Shown here: in pieces, positions 28,748 to 38,387 of the stretch
How positions within the stretch are numbered: the stretch's first letter is position 1
Layout of the letters: each line of letters opens with the position of its first letter
Assembly: GCA_949948735.1 (NCBI GenBank)
Contig: CATLGV010000023.1
Span: forward strand, 1 to 61,944
Length of the DNA stretch: 61,944 nucleotides
Origin: an uncultured Lachnospiraceae bacterium
Lineage (GTDB): Bacteria > Bacillota > Clostridia > Lachnospirales > Lachnospiraceae
Direction of reading: 5' to 3'
Made by a program: the position numbers and the translations under genes
Notes under the pieces: model-generated
The model's input: the letters and a program-made list of their open reading frames with translations, nothing else
What the model was told of the DNA's origin: nothing
Database searches by the model: none

Positions 28748-30358
28748 TTACAGCTCCTGCAGTACCTTCCTGACCGCACCTGCTCCCGCAATCATTTTCT
28801 TAAAATAACCGCATACGGCCTCTGCCATTCCGATTTCATACAAATCTACGCCGAAAATATCCTTTCGCCGCAAAATCGGCCGAAGCTTCTCTTCCACGTC
28901 CGTCGATTCCCCAAGCGTGATTCCCGCAACATAGGGGCACACCTCGTCCAAAAGCGGGTCCGGGCTGAGGGTAAAGCGCTTCCCGGTATCATCCACCGCC
29001 ATCAGATAGCGCAGCCACCCCGCAAACACGACGGGAATCCTTGTCAAATCGGTGGTTTTCAGCGTGTCGGAGGCGTGGTATGCCTTGATGGTCTCCCCGA
29101 ACCGGATTGCCAGCTTCTGCGAAGTATCGGTCGCAATCCGCTGCGGCGTATCCGGCATAAACGGATTGGGAATCCGGACATTGAGCACCGTATCGATAAA
29201 CTCCTTCGGGTCCAGTACGCCGGGATTGACCACCACCGGCAGTCCCTCCTGATAACCGATGGCTTCCACCAGCTTTTTCAGCTCCGGATCCTGCATCTCT
29301 TCAGATATTTTCTCATATCCGAGCAGACAGCCGAATACCGCCAGAGTCGTGTGCAGCGGATTCAGACAGGTGCATACCTTCATCTTCTCCACCTTATCCA
29401 CGGTACTGCGGTCCGTAAACATCAGGCCGCCCTTCTCCAGCGCGGGCCTTCCGTTGGGAAACGCGTCCTCTATCACAAGATACTCGCATTCCTCCGCATT
29501 GACAAACGGCGCTACATAGGTGTTCTTTGAGGTCACTACCGGCTCCAGCCCTTCAATTCCGTCCTTCTCCAGTATCGCCTCCACGGACGCGTCCGGTCTT
29601 GGGGTGATCTTGTCGATCATCGTCCACGGGAAGCTCACCTTCTCCTTTGTATTCACGTAATCCAGAAAGCCCGGCTCTACCAGTCCGTTTGCCGTCCACT
29701 GCTTTGCAAAGGCATGTACCGCATCGTACAGCTTATCGCCGTTGTGGGAACAGTTGTCCATGCTGACCATGGCAACCGGCTTTTCCCCCGACCGGTAACG
29801 CGCATACAGCAGCGCCGCCACCTTTCCGATATAGCTCATGGCCTTGGCCGGACCTGCGGCAAAATCGGCCTCCACTGCCGGAAGCGTGTTTCCCTTTCCG
29901 TCCACAAGGCTGTAGCCCTTTTCTGTGATGGTAAACGTTACCATCTGCAGCGAATCCTTTGAGAAGATTTCCTCCAGCCGCTGAAATTCCGCCTTATTCT
30001 CCGAATCAAGCACACAGGTCTCCAGTATGCTCCCCACCACGGTCTTCTCCACCGTGCCGTCCGCCTTCAGCGTGACCAGAATGCTCAGATCATCATGCGG
30101 ACGGTACATCCGCTCGATAATCTCATAGTCAAAGCCCTCAACCGCCACCAGGCCGCGGTCCAGCACGCCCTCGTTCAGCAGCCTCTGAACAACGTTTGCC
30201 TGGAACGCGCGAAACAGATTGCCCGCCCCGAAATGCACCCAAAACGGATTTTCCTTTGTCGCGGCCGCAGCGCCCGCACGGTCAAACGTCGGGAGGCTGT
30301 AGCCCTTTTCTTCCCACTCTGCGCGGTTTTTCAACCCGCTGCTGCTCAACTCAATCAT
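28748..30358 (-). CDS. uxuB: Fructuronate reductase (mannitol dehydrogenase family)
   Basis: UxuB reduces D-fructuronate to D-mannonate with NADH. The 536-residue protein has the N-terminal Rossmann entry WVHFGAGNLFRAF and the family signature region near MVSMDNCSHNGDK, with the C-terminal helical domain. It overlaps the end of uxuA by 8 nt and has the site GAAAGGAG, so the two are translationally coupled. The uxuA linkage separates it from other polyol dehydrogenases. Confidence 0.9.
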   Translation of the reverse strand: MIELSSSGLKNRAEWEEKGYSLPTFDRAGAAAATKENPFWVHFGAGNLFRAFQANVVQRLLNEGVLDRGLVAVEGFDYEIIERMYRPHDDLSILVTLKADGTVEKTVVGSILETCVLDSENKAEFQRLEEIFSKDSLQMVTFTITEKGYSLVDGKGNTLPAVEADFAAGPAKAMSYIGKVAALLYARYRSGEKPVAMVSMDNCSHNGDKLYDAVHAFAKQWTANGLVEPGFLDYVNTKEKVSFPWTMIDKITPRPDASVEAILEKDGIEGLEPVVTSKNTYVAPFVNAEECEYLVIEDAFPNGRPALEKGGLMFTDRSTVDKVEKMKVCTCLNPLHTTLAVFGCLLGYEKISEEMQDPELKKLVEAIGYQEGLPVVVNPGVLDPKEFIDTVLNVRIPNPFMPDTPQRIATDTSQKLAIRFGETIKAYHASDTLKTTDLTRIPVVFAGWLRYLMAVDDTGKRFTLSPDPLLDEVCPYVAGITLGESTDVEEKLRPILRRKDIFGVDLYEIGMAEAVCGYFKKMIAGAGAVRKVLQEL

Positions 30359-31427
30359 GCTGTCCCGCTCCTTTCTCAATTGCTTCCCACAATCCGTTCA
30401 AATAAGCCGCACCGAGCGCCCTGTCGTAAAGCCCGTAGCCCGGCATCGCCACCTCGTCCCATATCATGCGTCCGTGATCCGGGCGGATAGGGCCTTCGAA
30501 ACCGATCTCATACAGCGCCTTCATAATCTCATACATGTCAAAGGTGCCGTCCGAGGAAAGGTGCGCGGCCTCCTCAAAGTTTGTCGGCGTGATAAACCTC
30601 AGATTCCGGACATGCGCAAAATGAATCCTGCCCTTTAAAGAGCGAATCATATCGGGAAGGTCGTTGTCAAGGTTGGTGCCGTAGGAGCCGGAGCAGAAGG
30701 TAACGCCGTTGTGCGGGTTGTCCACCATCTCCATCATGCGCAGGATGTTTTTCTTGTTGATAATGATGCGCGGCAGCCCGAATACGCTCCACGCCGGATC
30801 GTCGGGATGAATTGCCATATTGATGTCATACTGGTCGCATACCGGCATAATCTTTTCCAGAAAATATTTCAGATTTGCAAACAGCTTCTCATCGTCAATA
30901 TCCTTATAGAGCGCAAACAGCTCCTTCACATGCTCCATCCGGTCCGGCTCCCAGCCGGGCATAATCGTCCCGTTCGTGTCGCCCGCAATGGATTCGAACA
31001 TCCGCTCCGGATCCAGCGCGTCCACGGCCTCCTGCGTATACGCAAGCACGGTTGACCCGTCCTCGCGCACCCGCGCCAGCTCCGTCCGAGTCCAGTCAAA
31101 CACCGGCATAAAGTTATAGCATACAAGATGAATATTCTCTTTCCCGAGATTTTCCAGCGTCTCGATGTAATTGGCAATATACGTTTCCCGCTCCGGCGCG
31201 CCCGTTTTAATCGCGTCGTGGATATTTACGCTCTCGATTCCCGCAACATGCAGGCCTGCCGCCTCCACCTCTTCCTTCATCGCGCGTATCCGCTCGCGGC
31301 TCCACACCTCTCCCGGCGCCGTATCGTACAGCGTCGTGATCACGCCCTTTACGCCCGGAATCTGTCGAATCTGCTTCAGCGTAACTGTGTCAAATTTGCT
31401 CCCGTACCATCTGAGTGTCATCTCCAT
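30351..31427 (-). CDS. uxuA: Mannonate dehydratase
   Basis: UxuA dehydrates D-mannonate to 2-keto-3-deoxygluconate, the step after UxuB. The 358-residue length is normal. The start MEMTLRWYGS, the NIHLVCYNFMPVFDWTRT segment, the metal-binding MAIHPDDPAW, and the HFAHVRN and IRPDHGRMIWDE motifs are diagnostic. It is the first gene of the five-gene catabolic unit uxuA-uxuB-GH2-GH3-symporter, which ends at 22237. The ATG at 31427 has GGAAGGAAGG. Confidence 0.95.
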   Translation of the reverse strand: MEMTLRWYGSKFDTVTLKQIRQIPGVKGVITTLYDTAPGEVWSRERIRAMKEEVEAAGLHVAGIESVNIHDAIKTGAPERETYIANYIETLENLGKENIHLVCYNFMPVFDWTRTELARVREDGSTVLAYTQEAVDALDPERMFESIAGDTNGTIMPGWEPDRMEHVKELFALYKDIDDEKLFANLKYFLEKIMPVCDQYDINMAIHPDDPAWSVFGLPRIIINKKNILRMMEMVDNPHNGVTFCSGSYGTNLDNDLPDMIRSLKGRIHFAHVRNLRFITPTNFEEAAHLSSDGTFDMYEIMKALYEIGFEGPIRPDHGRMIWDEVAMPGYGLYDRALGAAYLNGLWEAIEKGAGQHD

Positions 31428-31685
31428 AACTGTTATCCTTCCTTCCCATTTTTAATAAATTATCCTGTAAATAGCTTATTTGGGTGCTATTCTTCTATTA
31501 TTATACAAAGTCCTTTGAACTGCCGCCATTGGCACGCTTGTGATGTACATTGCAAATCTTGCGGTGTTGCCCCGTCTCTGCCCCGGCCGCATACGCCGCC
31601 GTCAATTGAAAGCGCCTTTGATTGATAACACATTTATTATGACCAGCATTCGGCAAAAGTACGCATGACTTATTCACTTGGTTTA
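31428..31685 (-). promoter_or_regulatory. Promoter/operator region of the uxu operon
   Basis: No gene is seen in the 335 bases between uxuA and the kinase gene. On the minus strand TATAAT (31500-31505) stands upstream of uxuA without a good -35. A palindrome CAAAGTCCTTTG (31506-31517) abuts it and could be a regulator site. The rest shows no clear structure before the terminator at 31686-31727. Confidence 0.35.
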
Positions 31686-31727
31686 TTACAACAAAAGCGA
31701 AGCTTTTTCGCTCCGCTTTTGTTGTAA
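31686..31727 (-). terminator. Terminator of the hybrid kinase gene
   Basis: TTACAACAAAAGCG and CGCTTTTGTTGTAA make a 14-bp perfect stem just after the kinase stop. T-rich flanks on both strands make it potentially bidirectional. Confidence 0.8.
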
Positions 31728-31762
31728 TATTTTGCAATGTCCCTTTCCTGTTCCGGCGTCTC

Positions 31763-34700
31763 TTAGCTCAAAAACTGATGCAGCACGCTCATAAGCAGCT
31801 CAATATCAAGCGGCTTGGCGATATGAGCGTTCATACCGCTCTTGAGCGCCGCCTCTTTATCCTCCTCCATGGCGTTGGCCGTCATTGCGATAATGGGCAG
31901 TGTCTTTACATCCTGGCGCTGCATCGCCCGGATTGCCTTGGTAGCCTCGTAGCCGTTCATAACCGGCATCTGCACATCCATCAGCACTGCGTCGTAATAG
32001 CCCTCCGCGGCATTCTCTATCATAGAGACGGCGTCCGTTCCGTCCGGTGCGGACTCAATCTCAAATCCGGCTTCCTCCAGGATGACTTCGGCAATCTCGC
32101 GGTTCAACTCAACGTCCTCCACCAGCAGGAGCCTTTTGCCGCTGTAATCGGTCTGCGTCCAGACGGTATCCCCCTTCGGCTGCATATGGTCCCCGATATT
32201 GTTTGCCGCCAGCAGCGCCGCCTTTAAATCGGACATAAACAGCGGTTTGGCACAAAACGCCGTAACGCCCGCCTCTTTCGCCTCCTCCTCAATATCGGTC
32301 CAATCATACGCAGTGAGGATAATAATAGGCGCATCCTGTCCCACGACACTGCGGATTTTCTTTGCGGTCTCAATACCGCTGGTCTCCGGCATCTGCCAGT
32401 CGATGATGTAGGTATGGTAAGGATCCCCCTCGTCGTGGGCGGACTGGGCGTGATATGCCGCCTCTCTGCCGGATGTCGTCCATTCGGCGCGCAGTCCAAT
32501 GCTTTTGAGCATCTTGCTGACGCTGTCACAGACGTTAAAATCACCGTCTACGACCAGTGCGCGCAAGCCCTCCAGCTCCTTGATCTGTTCCGCGCTCTTT
32601 TCTATATCCTGAAGCTGCAGCGGAAGCTTTACCGTAAAGGTGCTCCCTTTACCGACCTCGCTCTCTACGGTGATTTCGCCGCCCATCATATCGATAATGC
32701 TCTTCGTAATCGCCATGCCCAGCCCGGCGCCCTGTATGCCGCTTCTCGTGGCCGTCGTTTCCCGCTCAAACGGCTCAAAAATATGCTCTACAAACTCCCG
32801 CGACATGCCGATGCCATTGTCCTTGATGACAAAAATGTATTCGCCCCATCCATGCTTAAACGTCGTGTGCTGCATAATGCGGAAGCTCACAGTTCCGCCT
32901 GCCGGCGTATATTTCACGGCATTCCCCATCAGATTAATGAAAATCTGATTCAGCTTGAGCGGATCCGCGATTACATCCTCATTGGCTACCTCAAAGGTAT
33001 CGATAAACATCTCAAGCCGTTTTGCCTTTACCTGCGGCTGTATGATATTTACCAGATTGTGCATCAGCTCGGGAATATTGCATTCCTGATTATGTATTTG
33101 AAGCTTTCCGCTCTCGATACGGCTCATGTCCAGAATATCGTTGATCAGTCCCAGCAGATGATTGCTGGAGGAGAGGATTTTCTGGAGACAGTCGCGCACC
33201 TGATCCGTACGGTCCATATGGCTGGCCGCAATCGTCGCAAAGCCGATAATGGCATTCATCGGCGTGCGGATATCGTGGCTCATGTTCGACAGGAACGTCG
33301 TCTTGGCCTGATTGGCATGCTGCGCCTGCATCAGCGCGTCCTGCAGCGCCTGCGTCTGCTCCCGCTGCTTCCTGACCTGATCGGTGACATCCCGCGATAC
33401 TACCATGGCGATAAGATCTCCGGTATCCTCGTCCTGCGTCATAATGAAGGACTGGCGGACGCACAGCGGCGCGCTGTTATTCATTCCGCCCCAGTAATCC
33501 ACATCCACTTCCATATTTCCCTGTTCAAACTGGTCCTTCAGGTAATCCACGTCCACTACTGCCGCATAATCCTCCTGCGATTCCGGCAGAACAAACTGCC
33601 CCCAGTTCTCAAAGCATTCCGAAGCCTTACACGGTGCGGACAGCCCTGCCCGCTCTAACAGCGAGATTTCTTCCTCCCCGCTCATACAGGTAACGTCCTG
33701 TTCAATCCGGTCTTTTGTCAGATTGCACTCAAAAGCACTGAAGGAATTGGACATAATCGCGATCCGGTACTGGCGTTCCTTGCGGTTTAGCACCGCGCGC
33801 TCCCTCTGCTCACGTATTTCCTTCTGCTTCAATTCCGTGATGTTCTGACGGACATATAATACCCTGACGGGCTTCCCGTCCCTGCGCTCCAGGCATACTG
33901 CGATCAAATGCTCCCAGTCCTCCTTGCCCTGACGGGAAACATGGCACTCGAAAACGACGGAATCCTTCGCACGAAGGCTCTCCCTGATCGTGTCAATCTG
34001 ACAGAACTGACGATAGGCCTCTTTGTCCTCCTTACCGATAACATCCTGCGCATGAAGCTCTATTATTTCACTGTATACGCCGTCCATCGGAATACGGCTG
34101 TTGAGCGGCTCTCCTCCCGCCAGATAAGAATAGCGGTCGTTTTCCAGATCTGCCACCAAATAGCGTGAGGCAAACAGGATGTTTACGCCGCGCAGCACAT
34201 CGCCGATAAACTTATTCTCCGTTTCCAGCTTCTTCCTCTGGCTTCCCGCGCGGACCACCAGAAAAGCAATATAGATCACAAACAGAACCAGCAGGCTGAT
34301 TTCCAGCATGACGCCTGCCTTATTGGCGCGCCCCAGCATTGTCTGCGTGATATTCTTGGGAAATGCCTGCACGAGAACGTAATCGTACCCGGGCAGATCC
34401 ATCACACAGAGATTGTCTGTTTTACACCCTTCGCTGCACAGAAGCGCCGCCCCGCCGCCATCCGTAAACACTGTCCGGGCCGCTCTGGCAGTCCCGGCGT
34501 CAATCACGCCTGCCCCTGTCAGGGCATCAAGTAAATCGCCGCTGTAGGCCTCCTTTGAGGAGCTGGCAATCACCTGGCCCTCCTGCGTACAGAGAAACAC
34601 ATCCGCCGCCTCGCCAAAATAGCTGGCAGTGAGCATATCCCGCAGATAGTCCTCCGCAAAATACAGTCCCAAAAACATGCCTTTTATAGTCGCATCCCGA

Positions 34701-35221
34701 TATACGGGCGCATAAAAAACCATCATCGGCTTGCCCGTAAGCCTGGATTCCGCCACGGTTTCAAGACCGCTCTCTCCCTGCATGCCGCGGATAAAATAAT
34801 TTCTGTCCGAGCTGTCGTTGGTGTCTCCGTTGGCGGCAAGATTCACACCGTCCGCATTGGTAAAGCGTATGGCGTCAAACGTTGTATTCTCCTCAAGCTC
34901 CCTGAGCAGCTGAGAATTAATCTCCGAAGAATTTCCGCTCATGCTGACCAGGCCGGCGCTGTTTTGGATGCGCTGCAGCGCGTTGTCAAATTCGCTCTCA
35001 ATGCGTTTCGCCGTCTGTCTGGCGCAGTCCTCCGCATAGACTCTGTTTTGTTCCTGAATCCGCGCCTGATTCTGCGTTGTATAGACATAAAATAGAACGA
35101 GTACGACAGTCAGGAATACGAATGCGTAAACCACCGGCTGCCAGGTTTTGTGCTGTTGTCTCATCTGATTCGGCGCAATATATTCTGTCGGCCAAAAGCC
35201 GGAAGAATGCAGCTGCGCCAT
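31763..35221 (-). CDS. Hybrid sensor histidine kinase with two receiver domains
   Basis: A 1152-residue membrane sensor. Helix 1 lies at about 30-50, followed by an extracellular double-CACHE-like sensor (about 55-330), helix 2 at about 310-335 and a PAS-like region. The HisKA box is NMSHDIRTPMNAI, with the phospho-accepting histidine near residue 650. The HATPase domain (DNGIGMS, GAGLGMAI) is followed by REC1 (IIDWQMPETSG, aspartate near 939) and REC2 (VLMDVQMPVMNG, aspartate near 1084). The start ATG at 35221 sits behind GAGGAGGAG. It lies downstream of the AraC gene with a repeated promoter region between them. It could sense sugars or other small molecules for the adjacent carbohydrate genes, but this is not shown by sequence. 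Confidence 0.88.
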   Translation of the reverse strand: MAQLHSSGFWPTEYIAPNQMRQQHKTWQPVVYAFVFLTVVLVLFYVYTTQNQARIQEQNRVYAEDCARQTAKRIESEFDNALQRIQNSAGLVSMSGNSSEINSQLLRELEENTTFDAIRFTNADGVNLAANGDTNDSSDRNYFIRGMQGESGLETVAESRLTGKPMMVFYAPVYRDATIKGMFLGLYFAEDYLRDMLTASYFGEAADVFLCTQEGQVIASSSKEAYSGDLLDALTGAGVIDAGTARAARTVFTDGGGAALLCSEGCKTDNLCVMDLPGYDYVLVQAFPKNITQTMLGRANKAGVMLEISLLVLFVIYIAFLVVRAGSQRKKLETENKFIGDVLRGVNILFASRYLVADLENDRYSYLAGGEPLNSRIPMDGVYSEIIELHAQDVIGKEDKEAYRQFCQIDTIRESLRAKDSVVFECHVSRQGKEDWEHLIAVCLERRDGKPVRVLYVRQNITELKQKEIREQRERAVLNRKERQYRIAIMSNSFSAFECNLTKDRIEQDVTCMSGEEEISLLERAGLSAPCKASECFENWGQFVLPESQEDYAAVVDVDYLKDQFEQGNMEVDVDYWGGMNNSAPLCVRQSFIMTQDEDTGDLIAMVVSRDVTDQVRKQREQTQALQDALMQAQHANQAKTTFLSNMSHDIRTPMNAIIGFATIAASHMDRTDQVRDCLQKILSSSNHLLGLINDILDMSRIESGKLQIHNQECNIPELMHNLVNIIQPQVKAKRLEMFIDTFEVANEDVIADPLKLNQIFINLMGNAVKYTPAGGTVSFRIMQHTTFKHGWGEYIFVIKDNGIGMSREFVEHIFEPFERETTATRSGIQGAGLGMAITKSIIDMMGGEITVESEVGKGSTFTVKLPLQLQDIEKSAEQIKELEGLRALVVDGDFNVCDSVSKMLKSIGLRAEWTTSGREAAYHAQSAHDEGDPYHTYIIDWQMPETSGIETAKKIRSVVGQDAPIIILTAYDWTDIEEEAKEAGVTAFCAKPLFMSDLKAALLAANNIGDHMQPKGDTVWTQTDYSGKRLLLVEDVELNREIAEVILEEAGFEIESAPDGTDAVSMIENAAEGYYDAVLMDVQMPVMNGYEATKAIRAMQRQDVKTLPIIAMTANAMEEDKEAALKSGMNAHIAKPLDIELLMSVLHQFLS

Positions 35222-35241
35222 CACCTCCTCCTCTGGGATAT

Positions 35242-35370
35242 TGCCGCAATTACTGTATCCTTATGCCCATGCGGGCGGTATACTGTCTATCGACATTATA
35301 CAATAATTGCTGCCGCAATTACTGTATCTTTATGCCCATGCGGGCACTATACTGTCTATCGACATTATAC
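35242..35370 (-). repeat. Two 60-bp direct repeats in the kinase promoter region
   Basis: Copies at 35242-35301 and 35311-35370 differ at only about three positions and have a 69-bp period. Each holds, on the minus strand, GTATAATGTCGATAGACAG and the small palindrome GCCCATGCGGGC. Both contain a TATAAT -10-like element, so the kinase promoter may be duplicated. The second copy reaches into the last codons of the AraC gene. Confidence 0.85.
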
Positions 35371-36327
35371 TATAAAAACCATGTCCATATCAAGTACTGC
35401 ATTTGTTTCCCGGCGGACGGGCGCATCCGGTTCCATCCCGCTCTTCCGGTATTTTCCAGGCGTTACGCGAAACACCTCTTTGAATTTGCGGCAAAAATAA
35501 CCGGTATTTTCGAAGCCGGTATCCCTGGCAATCGAGGAAACGCTGTTCTGTGTCGTAACAAGCAGCTTCGCAGCGCATTTCAGCCTGTAATTGACCAGAT
35601 AATTTACGGGGGAAGTATGGATATTTTTGTTGAAAATATTCAATACGCTGCTTTTGCTCAACGTCACGGTATTCGCAATGTCCTCCAGTGTGATGGGATA
35701 CGAATAATTTTTATGGATATACTGCAGCATAATCTGAAGCTGGGCCTGCGCCCGTACCGTGGACCGCGGGGCGCAAAGCCTTTGCGGTATATCCGTATTC
35801 TCATACATTGTACGCCACACCTTCAAAAGCTGCTCCACAGTCTGTATCTCACTCACCGCTTCGGCTTCCTGAAGGGCAAATACAGAAAGCAGTGCGTTTA
35901 AAAACTCCTTTTGCCCGGCGTCTTCACCGGAAAATATAAGGTACTCTATCGGCGAATCCAGAACCGGCTGTATGTACTTGCGGTACAGCAGGCTCCCCTC
36001 CGCCGCAAGCAATGACGGAGAGAATACGATATTTGGAATAACGGCGCTCTGCGCCGCCTCAAATCTGTGCAGCACCTGAGAATTGATGAATACGCCGGTC
36101 CCGGCGCTTATACTGTACCTGCCGCCGCCAATCAAAAATTCCGCCGTTCCTTTCTCCATAAACACAAATTCAACCTCCGGGTGCCAGTGCCAGTCGATAC
36201 AATGAAAGTCAAACTGCCAGATGTCCTCCAGATAATATTGGAACGGATACTCCTCGCTTCCGTGGCAGATCCGTTCCCGCAGCGATTCATCCGTTACAAT
36301 TTTGCTGTAGCCGCTATGAAGTGTCAT
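35365..36327 (-). CDS. AraC-family transcriptional regulator
   Basis: A 320-residue regulator. An N-terminal cupin domain (HWHPEVEFVFMEKGTAEF, about residues 35-55) is likely to bind a sugar. The C-terminal double HTH (about 220-305) contains TLEDIANTVTLSKSSVLNIF and SVSSIARDTGFENTGYF. The ATG at 36327 follows AAAGGAGGGCCT; a longer frame into the intergenic region was rejected. It is divergent from an MFS transporter, its probable target, with direct repeats between them. Confidence 0.9.
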   Translation of the reverse strand: MTLHSGYSKIVTDESLRERICHGSEEYPFQYYLEDIWQFDFHCIDWHWHPEVEFVFMEKGTAEFLIGGGRYSISAGTGVFINSQVLHRFEAAQSAVIPNIVFSPSLLAAEGSLLYRKYIQPVLDSPIEYLIFSGEDAGQKEFLNALLSVFALQEAEAVSEIQTVEQLLKVWRTMYENTDIPQRLCAPRSTVRAQAQLQIMLQYIHKNYSYPITLEDIANTVTLSKSSVLNIFNKNIHTSPVNYLVNYRLKCAAKLLVTTQNSVSSIARDTGFENTGYFCRKFKEVFRVTPGKYRKSGMEPDAPVRRETNAVLDMDMVFIV

Positions 36328-36344
36328 AGGCCCTCCTTTTTTGA

Positions 36345-36382
36345 TTTGCGATATTGTGTAATATTTTTGCGATATATTGTCT
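36345..36382. promoter_or_regulatory. Candidate AraC-regulator binding repeats
   Basis: TTTGCGATATTGTGT (36345-36359) and TTTGCGATATATTGT (36366-36380) are direct repeats with 21-bp spacing, two helical turns, in the divergent region between the AraC and MFS genes. This is the layout expected for AraC-type operators. Confidence 0.5.
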
Positions 36383-36410
36383 TGATTTATACCTTTATAT
36401 ACCATATAAT
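36382..36410 (+). promoter_or_regulatory. Promoter of the MFS gene
   Basis: TTGATT, a 17-nt spacer, then TATAAT on the plus strand, just after the candidate AraC repeats. Confidence 0.65.
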
Positions 36411-36447
36411 GCAATTTATTGCAACAATGAAAGGAATGGATACCTAT

Positions 36448-37635
36448 ATGGCTCAGAATTACAAAAAAACACTGGCAGCCTGTTACCTTGGCTTTATCAC
36501 ACAGGCAATCGCCGCAAACTTTACGCCCCTGCTTTTTCTGAAATTTCATAACGATTACGCAATTCCGCTGGGAAAAATCGCGCTTATTTCCACCGTATTT
36601 TTTCTCACCCAGCTGGTCATAGACGTTCTGTGCTCTTATTTCGCAGACCGCATCGGATACCGTAAATGCGCCGTGGCTTCGGAGCTATGCTCGGCGGCCG
36701 GGCTGATCGGCCTTGCCTTTTTGCCGGAGCTTCTGCCAAATCCGCTGAGCGGCATTATCGTCAGCGTCATTATCTACGCAGTCGGCAGCGGTTTAATCGA
36801 AGTATTGGGCAGCCCGATTGTGGAGGCCTGCCCTTTTGAGCACAAGGAGGCGGCCATGAGTCTGCTGCACTCCTTTTACTGCTGGGGCTCGGTAGGCGTT
36901 ATCCTGCTGTCTACCGCTTTTTTCGCTGTCTTCGGCATTGACAGCTGGCGGTGGCTCGCCTGTATATGGGCGCTTATTCCGCTTTACAATATCTATAATT
37001 TTGCGACCTGTCCTATCCAGCATCCTGTGGAGGACGGTAAAGGCATGAGCATACGCAGCCTGCTGCGGGTGCCGTTATTCTGGATATCGATTATCCTTAT
37101 GGTGTGCGCGGGCGCCTCCGAGCTGTCGATGGCGCAGTGGGCCTCCGCATACACCGAATCTGCGCTGGGGTTATCCAAGGCAATGGGTGATTTGGCAGGC
37201 CCCTGCATGTTTGCGGTAACGATGGGCGTCAGCCGCGTGATTTTTGGAAAATATGGCGACAGGCTGGATTTGATGAAATTTATGATCGGCTCCGGATTCC
37301 TGTGTCTGCTCTGCTATGTGACAGCTTCTGTATCAGACAATGCCGTTATCGGGCTGGCAGGCTGCATTGCGTGCGGATTTTCCGTCGGCATTATGTGGCC
37401 GGGAACGATCAGCATCTGTTCCGAAAGGCTTCCCGGCGGCGGAACTGCCATGTTTGCCCTGCTTGCCATGGCCGGGGATCTTGGCGGCGCATTCGGTCCG
37501 GGGCTGGTCGGCAGCATCACCCAAAATGCGGGCAACGACCTGAAAAAGGGCATGCTTGTCGGATGCCTTTTCCCGCTGGTATTGATTCTGTCCCTCTTTA
37601 TACTCAGGGGGCTGCGGCAGCACAGGCAGCGTTAA
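36448..37635 (+). CDS. MFS transporter
   Basis: A 395-residue permease with about twelve helices, including the loop motif FADRIGYRKC (about residues 65-74) and a WASAYTESALGLSKAMGDL segment. This resembles sugar-type MFS proteins of the FucP/YfkF-like group, which often pair with AraC regulators. The ATG at 36448 has AAAGGA 12 nt upstream; in-frame ATGs at 36427 and 36436 are possible. Its stop overlaps the end of the convergent methyltransferase gene by 4 nt. Confidence 0.82.
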   Translation: MAQNYKKTLAACYLGFITQAIAANFTPLLFLKFHNDYAIPLGKIALISTVFFLTQLVIDVLCSYFADRIGYRKCAVASELCSAAGLIGLAFLPELLPNPLSGIIVSVIIYAVGSGLIEVLGSPIVEACPFEHKEAAMSLLHSFYCWGSVGVILLSTAFFAVFGIDSWRWLACIWALIPLYNIYNFATCPIQHPVEDGKGMSIRSLLRVPLFWISIILMVCAGASELSMAQWASAYTESALGLSKAMGDLAGPCMFAVTMGVSRVIFGKYGDRLDLMKFMIGSGFLCLLCYVTASVSDNAVIGLAGCIACGFSVGIMWPGTISICSERLPGGGTAMFALLAMAGDLGGAFGPGLVGSITQNAGNDLKKGMLVGCLFPLVLILSLFILRGLRQHRQR

Positions 37636-38387
37636 TAAGCATCCGCTACAATCGTAAACTCGCCCGGTATCTTTTCATTGGTCCATGCGGGATGTTCATC
37701 AAATCGTCTGAGCGTAAAGCCGCTTGCGATAACCGCGTTTATAATCTCGCTGACGGTATACTTCCTGTAACTGCACCTGGGCATCTGCTGCCGGATGCTT
37801 TCGTCAAAAAATCGGGCATGCGCCATTTCTCCCTCAAAAACCTCCGTCGAGAAGTAGCCCATGGCCGGCTGCTCAAGCTTTAATATATCCGCTATCTTCG
37901 TAAACGGATGAAAATCGCTGCATATCATTTTGCCGCCCTTTTTCAGCAGGGAAAACATTATTTCCATGAATGCGTCAATATCATGGAAATAATGCAGTAC
38001 ACCCCCTTCCATAAACACCACGTCAAAATAATTTCCGTACCTTGCCCTGTCGATTTCAAGTACGTCGCATACTTCAAAATTGAGCGCAACCTGTGCCGCT
38101 GCCGCAACCTCAAGCGCATATTTCTTATTGTCCTCCGAAATATCAAAGACCGTAACCTCTGCCCCCAGCACAGCCAGGGGAACGGCCTTTTTGCCGCAGG
38201 AGCCGCATATGTTTGCTACTTTAACGCCGCTGTAGGCATCAAAATAATCCGAATACCTTTTCAGCATTCCGACCGGATTTTCCAGGTCTCTTTTGGCCCT
38301 GTCTGCCGGCGCGCCGGACTGCTTCACCCAAAATTCGTACGCGTTATACTCCCATGCCTTTTTGTTTTGAACACTGTAATCAACCAT
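37632..38387 (-). CDS. Class I SAM-dependent methyltransferase
   Basis: A 251-residue methyltransferase with motif I in VANICGSCGKKAVPL (about residues 57-71), an acidic residue in VTVFDIS, and FMEGGVLHYFHDI as motif IV region. The target is unknown. The ATG at 38387 has AAGGAGGAG. It converges on the MFS gene with a 4-nt overlap. Confidence 0.82.
   Translation of the reverse strand: MVDYSVQNKKAWEYNAYEFWVKQSGAPADRAKRDLENPVGMLKRYSDYFDAYSGVKVANICGSCGKKAVPLAVLGAEVTVFDISEDNKKYALEVAAAAQVALNFEVCDVLEIDRARYGNYFDVVFMEGGVLHYFHDIDAFMEIMFSLLKKGGKMICSDFHPFTKIADILKLEQPAMGYFSTEVFEGEMAHARFFDESIRQQMPRCSYRKYTVSEIINAVIASGFTLRRFDEHPAWTNEKIPGEFTIVADAY

Noticed and set aside
32414..33658. 414-residue plus-strand ORF opposite the kinase
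   Set aside because: It is antisense to the HisKA/HATPase region and has no motif of its own.
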